A stretch of 17,420 nt of DNA from Blastococcus sp. (GCA_025963345.1 JAOPUS010000111.1:1-17420); one strand, 5' to 3'; numbered from the stretch's first letter, positions 1-6,940 are shown. Translations and numbers: made by a program. The notes: generated from the letters alone by a model not told the origin.

Positions 1-23
1 CAATCACGCGGAGGGAGTTCGCG

Positions 24-41
24 ATGTACTACGACATCTGA
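24..41 (+). other. minimal open frame (MYYDI) with strong RBS
   Basis: An ATG at 24 sits 6 nt after a GGAGGGAG ribosome binding site (10-17), but the frame stops at a TGA after only five codons (MYYDI). If the TGA is ignored, the frame runs on for 12 more codons (VELDADLRLRRS) to a TAG at 78-80. That end lies just after the hairpin at 60-76. It could be a leader peptide, the mutated start of a very small protein, or chance. No function can be assigned. The window edge hides what lies upstream. Confidence 0.25.
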
Positions 42-59
42 GTCGAACTGGACGCTGAC

Positions 60-76
60 CTGCGGCTTCGCCGCAG
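60..76. terminator. short GC-rich hairpin, possible terminator
   Basis: CTGCGGC pairs with GCCGCAG around a TTC triloop, a 7-bp perfect stem. It lies just downstream of the five-codon open frame at 24-41. No T-run follows, as is common for actinobacterial terminators. From 77 to 224 I see no convincing gene or site. Confidence 0.35.
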
Positions 77-224
77 CTAGGCGCTGCTAGTCCGCACCGA
101 GTCCGCACGGGCCGCCAGCACTGCACCAACGACGGCCCGTGCGGACTTCGTCGGGCCAGGTGCCGGTCCGTGTGGAGCGTCGTCCTGGCGCCCGTCCGGT
201 GCCGTTGATCGTGGCCGTGTTGCG

Positions 225-500
225 GTGAAGATCAACCACCGACACGCTGCCCGCGTGACGAGGGCCGAACGGGAAGGCTGCCTGCGCGGACTGCTGGCCA
301 CTCCAGAGCGCCACCGTGCCCTGGTTGCCCTCGCCCTGCTCGTCAGCCTCGTGATCCAGGTGCTGAACCTTCTCGATGTCTTCGACGGCGCGGCGGCCGG
401 GGTGTGGATCGCAGTCATCGCGGCCCAGATCCTCTTGTCGGCCGTGGTCGTCGCCTCCGTCCTCGACATCAGGGGACGAAGGGCCGGCCCGCATCGGTAG
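225..500 (+). CDS. small two-helix membrane protein, function unknown
   Basis: A 91-residue protein that I do not recognise. After a basic N-terminus (about residues 1-31) it has two hydrophobic segments, about 33-54 (ALVALALLVSLVIQV...) and 59-80 (GVWIAVIAAQILLSA...). These are joined by a short acidic turn (DVFDG) and followed by a basic tail. This layout suggests a helical hairpin with both ends in the cytoplasm. Third codon positions are strongly G/C throughout, which supports real coding. The GTG start at 225 has no clear ribosome binding site, so the start is uncertain and may be leaderless. It stands alone between a hairpin and a convergent thioesterase gene. Confidence 0.5.
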   Translation: MKINHRHAARVTRAEREGCLRGLLATPERHRALVALALLVSLVIQVLNLLDVFDGAAAGVWIAVIAAQILLSAVVVASVLDIRGRRAGPHR

Positions 501-588
501 CCCCGGACGAGCACAGAGGGGCAGCCTGGGCGAGTCCGCTGTCCTCCGGGTGACCTGCAGGCTCGCCGATGTCACCGGCCAGTCGGCA

Positions 589-608
589 CTCGGTTCCAGA
601 GAACCGGG
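589..608. terminator. hairpin between convergent genes
   Basis: CGGTTC (591-596) pairs with GAACCG (601-606) around CAGA. A C-G and a T-G pair extend the stem to 8 bp. It lies between the 3' ends of the small membrane protein gene (plus, ends 500) and the thioesterase gene (minus, ends 632), where a bidirectional terminator is expected. There is no T-run. The rest of 501-631 holds nothing I can name. Confidence 0.4.
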
Positions 609-631
609 CCGCCGTGCGTGAGTGCGCGGGG

Positions 632-1033
632 TCAGGCCGCGACGAGGGACTCGAGCATCGCCCGTTGCACCGGCGACAACGGAACGGAGACCAGCCTCGC
701 CTCGTCGGTCCGCGCCACGACCGTCTCGCCCGTCGCCGCGAGCATGTCGCGCTGGTACAGCGCGATGCCGAAGGCGACGGAGCTGCGGCCGACGCGGGTG
801 ACCTCTACATCGACGTCGAGCGACCCCGTGAACAGCTCGCGCCGGAAGTCGAACTCCGCCCGGACCACGGCCACATCAGCGGTCGACAGCACGCCCTGGC
901 CGAGCTCGTCCAGCAGCCGGGCCCACGCCTGGGCGGCAACCTCGAGCGCCAGGAAGTACGGCACGTGCCTGGAGGTGACCGCGGCGCCGTCCCGATCCGG
1001 GCGGTGCGTCACCGGCATTAGATAGCGCGGCAC
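632..1033 (-). CDS. acyl-CoA thioesterase-like hot-dog protein (4HBT family)
   Basis: A 133-residue single hot-dog domain protein, the usual length for YbgC/4HBT thioesterases, which hydrolyse acyl-CoA thioesters in the cytoplasm. The N-terminal stretch THRPDRDGAAVTSRHVPYF aligns with the family pattern 'RWxDxDxxGHVNNxxYL', followed by the long hot-dog helix (ALEVAAQAWARLLDEL). The strands FDFRREL, LDVDVEVTRVGRSSVAFGIAL and ETVVARTDEARLVSV complete the fold. The HVNN part is replaced by TSR, so activity or substrate may differ from typical members. The GTG at 1033 is chosen as start. An in-frame ATG at 1018 is the alternative, and neither has a clear ribosome binding site. It is transcribed away from the gene relic at 1049-1453. 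Confidence 0.75.
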   Translation of the reverse strand: MPRYLMPVTHRPDRDGAAVTSRHVPYFLALEVAAQAWARLLDELGQGVLSTADVAVVRAEFDFRRELFTGSLDVDVEVTRVGRSSVAFGIALYQRDMLAATGETVVARTDEARLVSVPLSPVQRAMLESLVAA

Positions 1034-1048
1034 ACGGCGAAGCTACAG

Positions 1049-1453
1049 CAGAGCCTGATTCCGCTGGAGCGCGCGGAATGGCACCGTCAGTTGCCTGCAG
1101 TTGCCTGCGTTGGCTCTCGCCCGCCCGGCCGGCGCGCAGGAGCGGCTCGTGCGGATGCGCGCCGCCTACGTGCAGGAGGTCCACCCCGCCGTCCAGGCGG
1201 ACCGCGAGGACCTCGCGAACGAGCTCGGGAGGAGGACCTTCGTCGAGGAGTCCGAGGTTCCGCCCTTCGTCGGCGCCCACCTCGACGCGATCCGCGAGCG
1301 CCCGACGGCCGGACGACGCAGCCCCGCCCCCACCCCCGGGGGCCGGCCGGCCGGTCAGGCACCCACGAGCCGCATGGGCTGGACCGGTTCGACCGCTACC
1401 CGCTGGAGGCCTTCAACCCTGGGCCGCCCTACCGCTCGGCCGCCGACCGGTGA
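1049..1453 (+). pseudogene. frameshifted gene relic (10-bp tandem duplication)
   Basis: Coding-like sequence with strong G/C third positions is spread over three frames. Frame A reads ...SLIPLERAEWHRQLPA up to about 1098. The 10-mer AGTTGCCTGC then occurs twice in tandem (1089-1098, 1099-1108). If one copy is removed, frame A joins directly to frame B, which reads LALARPAGAQERLVRMRAAY... through EESEVPPFVGAHLDAIRERP at about 1310. A G/C-run region (1321-1355) follows. A third frame then reads HEPHGLDRFDRYPLEAFNPG... to a TGA at 1451-1453. I do not recognise the family. The simplest reading is a dead gene with at least two frameshifts and no clear start codon. Confidence 0.5.
1089..1108. repeat. 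10-bp tandem duplication
   Basis: AGTTGCCTGC is present twice head to tail (1089-1098 and 1099-1108). A 10-bp insertion shifts the frame. Deleting one copy restores a continuous reading frame across the junction, which marks this as the probable disabling mutation of the relic around it. Confidence 0.8.
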
Positions 1454-1484
1454 ACGTTCGGACCGGGAGCGGGCGCACCCGCCG

Positions 1485-2213
1485 TCAGGCGTAGCGGACG
1501 ACGAAGTTGGCCAGCATCCGGCCCGGCTCGGTGACCACTGCCGGCGCGAGACGGGCGACGACGTCGTCCAGCTCGGCGGGCGGGAAATAGCCCGCGTGCT
1601 GGTAGATGCGCACCCGGGTGAGCAGTCCGGGAAGGTCCAGCTCGGGGTGGAACTGGGTCGCGTACAGGTTGTTCTTCACCCGGAACATCTGCACGGGGCA
1701 CGCGGCCGAGGACGCCAGCAGGACGGCGTGCGGCGGCAGCACGCTGCAGGCCTCCTTGTGCCCGACGAACGCGTCGAACTCCTCGGCCATGCCGGCCAGC
1801 ACCGGGTCGGCGGCCCCGTCCTCGGTCAGCCGCACCCGGACGGCGGAGATCGGCTCGGCATAGGTGCCGTCGATGACCCCGCCCTGGTGAACGCCCAGCG
1901 TCCCGACGCCGTAGCAGGCCCCGAAGAAGGGGAAGTCGCGCGCGACGACCTCGTCCAGGAGCAGGCCCAGTTCGCGCTCGACCCGGTGCTGGACCGCCGA
2001 CTTCTCCAGCGGGGCATCGCTCGAGTTGAACGGTCCACCGCCGACGAAGATCCCGGCGTAATCGTCCAGGTCCAGGGCAGGTAGCGGAGCGGCCTCCATG
2101 CGGACGCGACGGAGGCCCGCGACCGGCAAGCCCGTCACCCGGAGGAACGCCTCGAACTCGTCGTCGGCGGCCTCGTCCTCGGCACGGGAGGACAGCAGGA
2201 GGAAGGGCCGCAC
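1485..2213 (-). CDS. class I glutamine amidotransferase (GATase1, GuaA-like)
   Basis: A 242-residue stand-alone class I glutamine amidotransferase domain of the type annotated as 'glutamine amidotransferase / GMP synthase-like'. Such enzymes release ammonia from glutamine for transfer or simple hydrolysis. The oxyanion-region segment YAGIFVGGGPFNSSD lies at about residues 52-66. The nucleophile elbow FGACYG places the catalytic Cys at 100, and QFHPE gives His189 and Glu191 to complete the triad. Some members of this group act on glutamyl-amine compounds (PuuD-like) or are of unknown role, so the substrate is open. The start is the GTG at 2213; no clear Shine-Dalgarno is seen. Its 3' end faces the relic at 1049-1453. 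Confidence 0.8.
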   Translation of the reverse strand: MRPFLLLSSRAEDEAADDEFEAFLRVTGLPVAGLRRVRMEAAPLPALDLDDYAGIFVGGGPFNSSDAPLEKSAVQHRVERELGLLLDEVVARDFPFFGACYGVGTLGVHQGGVIDGTYAEPISAVRVRLTEDGAADPVLAGMAEEFDAFVGHKEACSVLPPHAVLLASSAACPVQMFRVKNNLYATQFHPELDLPGLLTRVRIYQHAGYFPPAELDDVVARLAPAVVTEPGRMLANFVVRYA

Positions 2214-2282
2214 GCGCGGATTCTAGGTCGGCGCCGATCCCGCCCCACGGCCACGCACGCGTCCGCCGTCTCGAGCGCCCGT

Positions 2283-2489
2283 AGAGCGACAGGACGCGAA
2301 GTGCTGACGCTCTTCGCGCGTGGCCTGGCCAACGACGAGATCGCCAACCGGCTGTTCATCAGCGGGACGACGGTCGGGCGCACGTCACGCACGTGCTGCA
2401 GGAACTCGGCCTCCGCGGCGGTAGCTGCGGCACGTCGTCGCCGACGCCCCGAGGGTGACGACCGGCCAGGAGGCCGTGATCGCACGTGA
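2283..2489 (+). pseudogene. LuxR-type HTH relic, frameshifted
   Basis: The stretch TGREVLTLFARGLANDEIAN followed by RLFISGTTV (about 2289-2375) is a clear match to the C-terminal helix-turn-helix of LuxR/FixJ regulators ('T.RE.EVL.L.A.G.sN.EIA..L.iS..TVk.H'). The expected next piece, THVTHVLQELGLRG, is present but in another frame (from about 2380). The original frame instead runs into arginine-rich nonsense. No receiver or sensor domain lies upstream, only about 70 bp to the divergent amidotransferase gene. This is the remnant of a response regulator or LuxR solo, not a working gene. Confidence 0.65.
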
Positions 2490-2553
2490 GGACGCGGTCG
2501 TCTCCCTTGGTCTCCCGGGACAGCGGGCATAGCTTCGCCCCATCGTTGCGGGG

Positions 2554-2569
2554 GACTGAACCTTCAGTC
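2554..2569. promoter_or_regulatory. perfect palindrome over the VOC gene leader
   Basis: GACTGAA-CC-TTCAGTC is a perfect 7-bp inverted repeat. It ends exactly where the AGGAG ribosome binding site (2570-2574) of the VOC gene begins. It could be an operator of the TetR/MarR kind or a small RNA hairpin masking the ribosome binding site. A sigma70-type promoter is not obvious upstream. Confidence 0.45.
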
Positions 2570-2579
2570 AGGAGCAACC

Positions 2580-2972
2580 ATGCTGAACGACAGCAAGGTC
2601 GAGGCCAACATCCCGGCGAGCGACCTCACGCGGGCGCGGGAGTTCTACGCCGACAAGCTGGGCCTGACACCGACCGAGGAGTTCGGCGAGGAGGCACTGG
2701 TCTACCGGACGGCCGGCGGCACGGCCTTCAGCGTCTACCGCACCGAGTACGCCGGTCAGGCCGGCCACACGATCGCCCAGTGGCACGTCGCCGACATCGA
2801 GTCGGAGGTCCACGACCTCAAGGCCAAAGGCGTCACGTTCGAGGTCTACGACATTCCCGGAACCACCTGGGACGGCGAGATCGCCTCGATGGAGGGCCTC
2901 GGCCGCGCCGCCTGGTTCAAGGACAGCGAGGGCAACACCATGTGCATCGACGAGGCGGCGGCCGGCCGCTGA
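2580..2972 (+). CDS. VOC (glyoxalase/bleomycin-resistance fold) protein
   Basis: A 130-residue protein with the two beta-alpha-beta-beta-beta halves of the vicinal oxygen chelate superfamily, a family of small metal-dependent enzymes and binding proteins. The first half is VEANIPASDLTRAREFYADK followed by LGL. The second half is HVADIESEVHDLKAKGVTFE through WFKDSEGNTMCIDE, with the usual 'D.dGN....e' ending that carries the C-terminal metal ligand Glu. AGGAG lies 5 nt before the ATG, so the start is firm. The substrate cannot be told from sequence: VOC proteins include glyoxalases, dioxygenases, fosfomycin-resistance and binding proteins. It stands alone, with a palindrome on its leader and a large hairpin after its stop. 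Confidence 0.8.
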   Translation: MLNDSKVEANIPASDLTRAREFYADKLGLTPTEEFGEEALVYRTAGGTAFSVYRTEYAGQAGHTIAQWHVADIESEVHDLKAKGVTFEVYDIPGTTWDGEIASMEGLGRAAWFKDSEGNTMCIDEAAAGR

Positions 2973-2980
2973 TCTCCCCG

Positions 2981-3038
2981 CGATTGCGCGCAGAAGGACC
3001 TCTCATCGCACGCGGACAGGTCCTTCTGCGCGCAATCG
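2981..3038. terminator. 21-bp perfect inverted repeat, bidirectional terminator or palindromic element
   Basis: The arms at 2981-3001 and 3018-3038 are perfect reverse complements over 21 bp (left arm begins CGATTGCGCGCAGAAGG). They enclose a 16-nt loop. The element fills the gap between two convergent stops: the VOC stop at 2972 and the methyltransferase stop at 3039. A bidirectional terminator is the plain reading. The length and perfection of the stem exceed what termination needs, so it may belong to a dispersed palindromic repeat family. Confidence 0.8.
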
Positions 3039-4163
3039 TCAGCCCCAGACCTCCTCGGCGGTCTCCACGATCAGCGCGAGCTTGGCGATCTGCTCGTCAC
3101 GGGTGAGCGAGTTGCCCTCGACGGTCGAGGAGAACCCGCACTGCCCCGAGAGCGCCAGCTGCTCGATCGGCACGAACGTGGAGGCCTCCTCGATCCGGCG
3201 TTTGAGGTCGTCCTTGCGTTCGAGCTCCGGTCGCTTCGTCGTCACCAGCCCGAGGACGACGCGCTTGCCCGGGGGGACGAAGCGCAGCGGCTCGAAGCCA
3301 CCGGACCGGGCGTCGTCGTACTCCAGGAAGAACCCGTCGACCTCCAGTCCGCCGAACAGCGCCTCGGCGACGAAGTCGTAGCCGCCCTCGGCCACCCACG
3401 AGGAGCGGAAGTTGCCGCGGCACATGTGCGTGGTCACCGTCAGGGAGTCCGGCCGACCGGCGAGCGCGGCGTTGATCTGCCGGATGTACCGCTCGTGCAG
3501 GTGCTCGGCGTCGCGGCCCTGCGCGGCGAGCTCGGCCCGCTGCTGCGGGTCGTTCAGGTAGGCCAGGCTCGTGTCGTCGAACTGCAGGTAGGTGCAGCCC
3601 CGCGCCGCGATGCCCCGCACCTGCTGGGAGTAGGCCGCCGACAGCGCGTCCCAGAACGAGTCCTCGTCGGGGTAGACCTTCGGATCGATCGCCGCAGCGC
3701 CGCCGCGGTAGTGGACCATCGACGGCGAGGGGATCGTCAGCTTCGCCGTCTGCCCCTCCCCCACCACCGACTGCAGGTAGGCGAAGTCCTCGCCGAAGAT
3801 CGGCTCGTCGATGGACAGCGGACCGTCGACGTGCAGCCCGGCCGGCGTGTAGTCGAGGCTGCCGTCGGCGTTCTTGAAGTGGACGACGATGTTCTGGTCG
3901 GTCACCTTCGTGATGCCGTCGATCGCGTAGATGAAGTCCATGTGCCACGACGCCCGGCGGAACTCGCCGTCGGTCGCGGTGTGCAGACCGACGTCCTTCT
4001 GCATCCGGACGACGTCGGCGATCGCCTCGTCCTCGACCCCGCGCAGTTCGGCGTCGTCGATCTCGCCGGCGGCGTGCCGGGCGCGGGCGTCGAGGAGGGT
4101 CGTCGGGCGGAGCAGGCTGCCGACGTGGTCAGCACGGAACGGCGGCCCGGAGGAATCGGTCAT
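3039..4163 (-). CDS. short MetE-type (cobalamin-independent) Zn methyltransferase
   Basis: A 374-residue protein of the MetE C-terminal-domain family (YxjG/YxjH-like 'methionine synthase II', UROD/MetE superfamily). It is about half the length of full MetE. FRADHVGSLLRP at the N-terminus is typical of the short family. The zinc site is visible: THMC gives His246 and Cys248, FFLEYDD gives Glu281 and SGQC gives Cys342. Short members transfer methyl or alkyl groups to thiols, for example homocysteine or, in epoxyalkane:CoM transferase, coenzyme M. The natural donor is not predictable here. The ATG at 4163 is preferred because it gives the family N-terminus; another ATG 4 codons upstream (4175) is possible. 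It is the last gene of the leftward amidohydrolase-Lrp operon. Confidence 0.85.
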   Translation of the reverse strand: MTDSSGPPFRADHVGSLLRPTTLLDARARHAAGEIDDAELRGVEDEAIADVVRMQKDVGLHTATDGEFRRASWHMDFIYAIDGITKVTDQNIVVHFKNADGSLDYTPAGLHVDGPLSIDEPIFGEDFAYLQSVVGEGQTAKLTIPSPSMVHYRGGAAAIDPKVYPDEDSFWDALSAAYSQQVRGIAARGCTYLQFDDTSLAYLNDPQQRAELAAQGRDAEHLHERYIRQINAALAGRPDSLTVTTHMCRGNFRSSWVAEGGYDFVAEALFGGLEVDGFFLEYDDARSGGFEPLRFVPPGKRVVLGLVTTKRPELERKDDLKRRIEEASTFVPIEQLALSGQCGFSSTVEGNSLTRDEQIAKLALIVETAEEVWG

Positions 4164-4207
4164 GGCCCCGAGCATGGTGCAGAACGCCAGGTCGCGCAGC
4201 CCTTCGT

Positions 4208-5251
4208 CTAGGGCGTGGGCTGCACCGGCCGGTAGTAGAGGTCGAGACAGATCAGGAGCTCGGTGTGGCTGACGCCGGTCAGCGTCCGGATCTGCGAATC
4301 GACCAGGTTCATCAGCTCCTGGGTGTCGCGGCAGACCGCCTCGGCGAACAGGTCGAAGCGCCCCGCGGTCGCGACGACGTAGGCGACCGACGGCAGCCGC
4401 GTCAGCGCCTCGGCGAGTTCCGCGACGCTGTGCCCCGGCCGGACACTGAGGGCCACCCACGCCTGGACGCCGAACCCCAGGCTGCGTGGGTCGGCGAGCG
4501 CCGTGATCCTGATGACCCCGTTCTGCACGAGCCTGGTCACCCGCTTGCGGACCTGTGACTCGGACATGCCCAGGGCACTGCCGATGGTCGCGAAAGGCAC
4601 CCGTCCGTCGGCGTTGAGACCGCTGACGATCTGCTTGTCGACGTCGTCGAGCAGCTGGCGCGGCTGGCTCGGCGCGGCGTCCCGCTTCGTGCGCGTCGCA
4701 TCCCACGCCGGCTCCTGGTAGTGCAGCCGCAGGTAGGGAAAGACCTCCGCACGGTGGACGCCCGGCGCCTGGACGAACGACTCGTCGAGGACGCTCAGCA
4801 GCCCGGCGGAGTCCCGGCAGAGCACCTCCACCAGTGCGTCGTAGCGCCCGGTGGTGATGACCGCGTAGTCGACGCACTCGAGCTCGGCGAGCGACCCCAC
4901 CAGAGCGCGGAGGCTGCGCCGCCCGTTGACCTGCACGCCCACGAGAGCCCCGACCGTGAGGCCCAGCACGGCGGGATCGGCCACCGTGGTGATCCGGATG
5001 ACGCGACTGTCGATGAGCTCCTGCACCCGTCGCCGCACGGTCTTCTCCGGCAGCGACAGCTCACGGGCGATCGCGGCGAACGACCGGCGGCCGTCGGCCT
5101 GGAGGGCCTTCACCAGCGACCGGTCGGTCTCCGACAGCGGCACGACACCGTCGGGCAGGGGCTGCCTGACATCCCCGTGGAGGAAGCCGGGAAGGATGTT
5201 CGGGGCACCGGGCATGAGCGACAACATAGGGCGCTGCGCCATGTTGATCAC
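4208..5251 (-). CDS. tandem (double-length) Lrp/AsnC-family regulator
   Basis: A 347-residue transcription factor made of two complete Lrp/AsnC units in one chain. HTH1 is about 41-90 (LSETDRSLVKALQADGRRSF, then IARELSLPEKTVRRRVQEL), with ligand-binding RAM domain 1 at about 95-180. HTH2 is about 203-252 (DVDKQIVSGLNADGRVPF, then MSESQVRKRVTRL), with RAM2 at about 255-340. Normal Lrp proteins are about 150 residues and dimerise; this chain is a built-in dimer. The GTG start at 5251 overlaps the amidohydrolase stop (GTGA, 4 bp), which indicates translational coupling. An ATG at 5242 is the alternative. Its position inside the operon suggests it senses a substrate or product of this locus and acts at the divergent promoter region at 6904-7208; that role is inferred. 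Confidence 0.9.
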   Translation of the reverse strand: MINMAQRPMLSLMPGAPNILPGFLHGDVRQPLPDGVVPLSETDRSLVKALQADGRRSFAAIARELSLPEKTVRRRVQELIDSRVIRITTVADPAVLGLTVGALVGVQVNGRRSLRALVGSLAELECVDYAVITTGRYDALVEVLCRDSAGLLSVLDESFVQAPGVHRAEVFPYLRLHYQEPAWDATRTKRDAAPSQPRQLLDDVDKQIVSGLNADGRVPFATIGSALGMSESQVRKRVTRLVQNGVIRITALADPRSLGFGVQAWVALSVRPGHSVAELAEALTRLPSVAYVVATAGRFDLFAEAVCRDTQELMNLVDSQIRTLTGVSHTELLICLDLYYRPVQPTP

Positions 5252-6903
5252 GCAGTCGCGGTTCTGCGGTGCACCGACCGTCCACCGAGGTAGACCTCGT
5301 CGACCTGCACCTTCAGCAGTTCGTCGTCGTCACACCGGGTCGGGTCGCGGTCGAGCACGATCAGGTCGGCGTCCTTGCCCACCTCGATGCTGCCCCGGCG
5401 GTGCTCCTCCCCGAGGGTCGCCGCCGCGTTGGAGGTGTGCATGCGCAACGCCTCCAGCACCGTGATCCGCTGGTCGGCGTCGATGATCTCGCCCCGGAAC
5501 GACTGACGGCGCAGCGCATTCCAGATGCTGAAGAACGGGTTGGTCGCCCGGTCCTCCGAGCCGATCCACACGTCGGAGCTGCCGGTGATGGGCCAGCCGT
5601 CGTCCAGCAGTTGCCGGAAGGGGAACCGGCCGGTGCGGCCGTAGTCGCCCAGGTAGACGGGGAAGAAGTCACCGAACGTGTAGAGGAACACCGGCTGCGG
5701 CACGGGGATGATGCCCGCGTCGCGCCACGCCTTGGTGGTCACCTCCGGTTCGGGCAGGAAGTTGCCGGCGTGCTCGACCCGCGGCCGGGGCAGGCCGGCG
5801 GGCAGCGGGCCGGCGGCCGCGACGGCGGCGCACACCTCCTCCTGGGCACGGTCGCCGTTGGCGTGCACCGCCAGCTGCAGGCCGGCCTGCGCAGTGAGCG
5901 TCAACGCCTCGGTGATCTGGACGGCCGAGAGCGCGACGTGACCACAGAAGTCCCCGGCGCCGACGTAGGGGCGCTTCACCGCCGCGCTCGCGGCCGAGTA
6001 CCCGCCGTCGGCGAACATCTTCACGCCGTGGATCCGCACCAGCTCTTCGTCGCTGCGCAGCGGGATGACCTCACGGTGCCGGCAGGCCTCCTCCAGGGAG
6101 ACCGTCCCGGGGGCCCACAGGTACACCCGCACCCGGGTACCCAGCTCGCCGGCCTCGTGCAGGTCGTCGTACAGGTGCACTCCCTCCACGGTCTCGCTGA
6201 TCTCGCCGACGGTCGTGACGCCGTACCGGGTGAAGAGGTCGTGGACTCCCTCCTTCAAGGCCGCGCGCAGCGCCGTCCCGGACAGCTGGGGCAGCGGGAG
6301 GAGGTTGTCCATCTCCTTCACCACGCCCGTGGGCTCCCCCGCGTCGTCACGCTCGACGGTCGGCATCCCGGTGATGCTGTAGTCGGCCGCGGCGTAGTCC
6401 CGGTCGATGCCGGCCAGTTCCAGCGCCCGGCTGTTGAGGACGCTGAGATGGCCGCCGGCCCTGATCACGATCGCCACGTCCCGGCTGATCGAGTCCAGTT
6501 CGGCCCGGGTGGGCAGCCGTCGGTCGGCGAGCTTCTGGTCGAAGAACAGGTTGCCCTGCGCCACCAGCCATCCGTCGACGGCCTCGGGCAACGCGGCCCG
6601 GAGACGGTCGAGGACGTCCGCGACGCCGGCGCACCCGGGAGCGCGGACGTCGACGGTCTGGTAGGCCGTCCGCGCGGCGACCTCCATGTGGGCGTGCACG
6701 TCGATGAAGCCCGGCATGATCGGTCGGCTGCCGACATCGAGGACCTCGGTGTCGCTGCCCACGAAGGCACCGGCCTGCTCCCGCGCTCCCGTGCCCACGA
6801 TGAGACCGCCGGCGACGGCGACGAAGCCGTGGCCCACCGGCTCGCCCGGGGTCATCCAGAGGACGCGGTCGGACAGGAGAACGAGGTCTGCGTGCGTGGT
6901 CAT
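5248..6903 (-). CDS. YtcJ-type amidohydrolase (amidohydrolase_3 family)
   Basis: A 551-residue cytoplasmic metal-dependent hydrolase of the amidohydrolase superfamily, full length for the YtcJ/N-substituted formamide deformylase group. The N-terminal and C-terminal beta-sandwich pieces (1-60; DADLIVLDRDPT near 510-520) flank the TIM barrel. FIDVHAH gives metal ligands His70 and His72, VKMFADGG gives Lys295, AVHANGD gives His347, VEHAG gives His378, and GSSD gives Asp444. Family members cleave amide or formamide bonds in small molecules. AGGAG lies 11 nt before the ATG. It is first in the leftward operon and divergent from the FAD monooxygenase. It could hydrolyse an open-chain amide made by that monooxygenase, which is an inference from context. 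Confidence 0.88.
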   Translation of the reverse strand: MTTHADLVLLSDRVLWMTPGEPVGHGFVAVAGGLIVGTGAREQAGAFVGSDTEVLDVGSRPIMPGFIDVHAHMEVAARTAYQTVDVRAPGCAGVADVLDRLRAALPEAVDGWLVAQGNLFFDQKLADRRLPTRAELDSISRDVAIVIRAGGHLSVLNSRALELAGIDRDYAAADYSITGMPTVERDDAGEPTGVVKEMDNLLPLPQLSGTALRAALKEGVHDLFTRYGVTTVGEISETVEGVHLYDDLHEAGELGTRVRVYLWAPGTVSLEEACRHREVIPLRSDEELVRIHGVKMFADGGYSAASAAVKRPYVGAGDFCGHVALSAVQITEALTLTAQAGLQLAVHANGDRAQEEVCAAVAAAGPLPAGLPRPRVEHAGNFLPEPEVTTKAWRDAGIIPVPQPVFLYTFGDFFPVYLGDYGRTGRFPFRQLLDDGWPITGSSDVWIGSEDRATNPFFSIWNALRRQSFRGEIIDADQRITVLEALRMHTSNAAATLGEEHRRGSIEVGKDADLIVLDRDPTRCDDDELLKVQVDEVYLGGRSVHRRTATA

Positions 6904-6940
6904 CCGGGCGCTGTCTCCTGAGGATCGGGGCGTGGAGGGT

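Noticed and set aside
4164..4877. Extension of the methyltransferase frame upstream to about 4877
   Set aside because: The extension overlaps the Lrp gene in another frame and is arginine-rich nonsense. The family N-terminus (FRADHVGSLLRP) begins right after the ATG at 4163.
5269..6921. 550-codon plus-strand frame almost coextensive with the amidohydrolase
   Set aside because: The amidohydrolase on the minus strand has all metal-binding motifs and a ribosome binding site. The antisense frame has no recognisable features.
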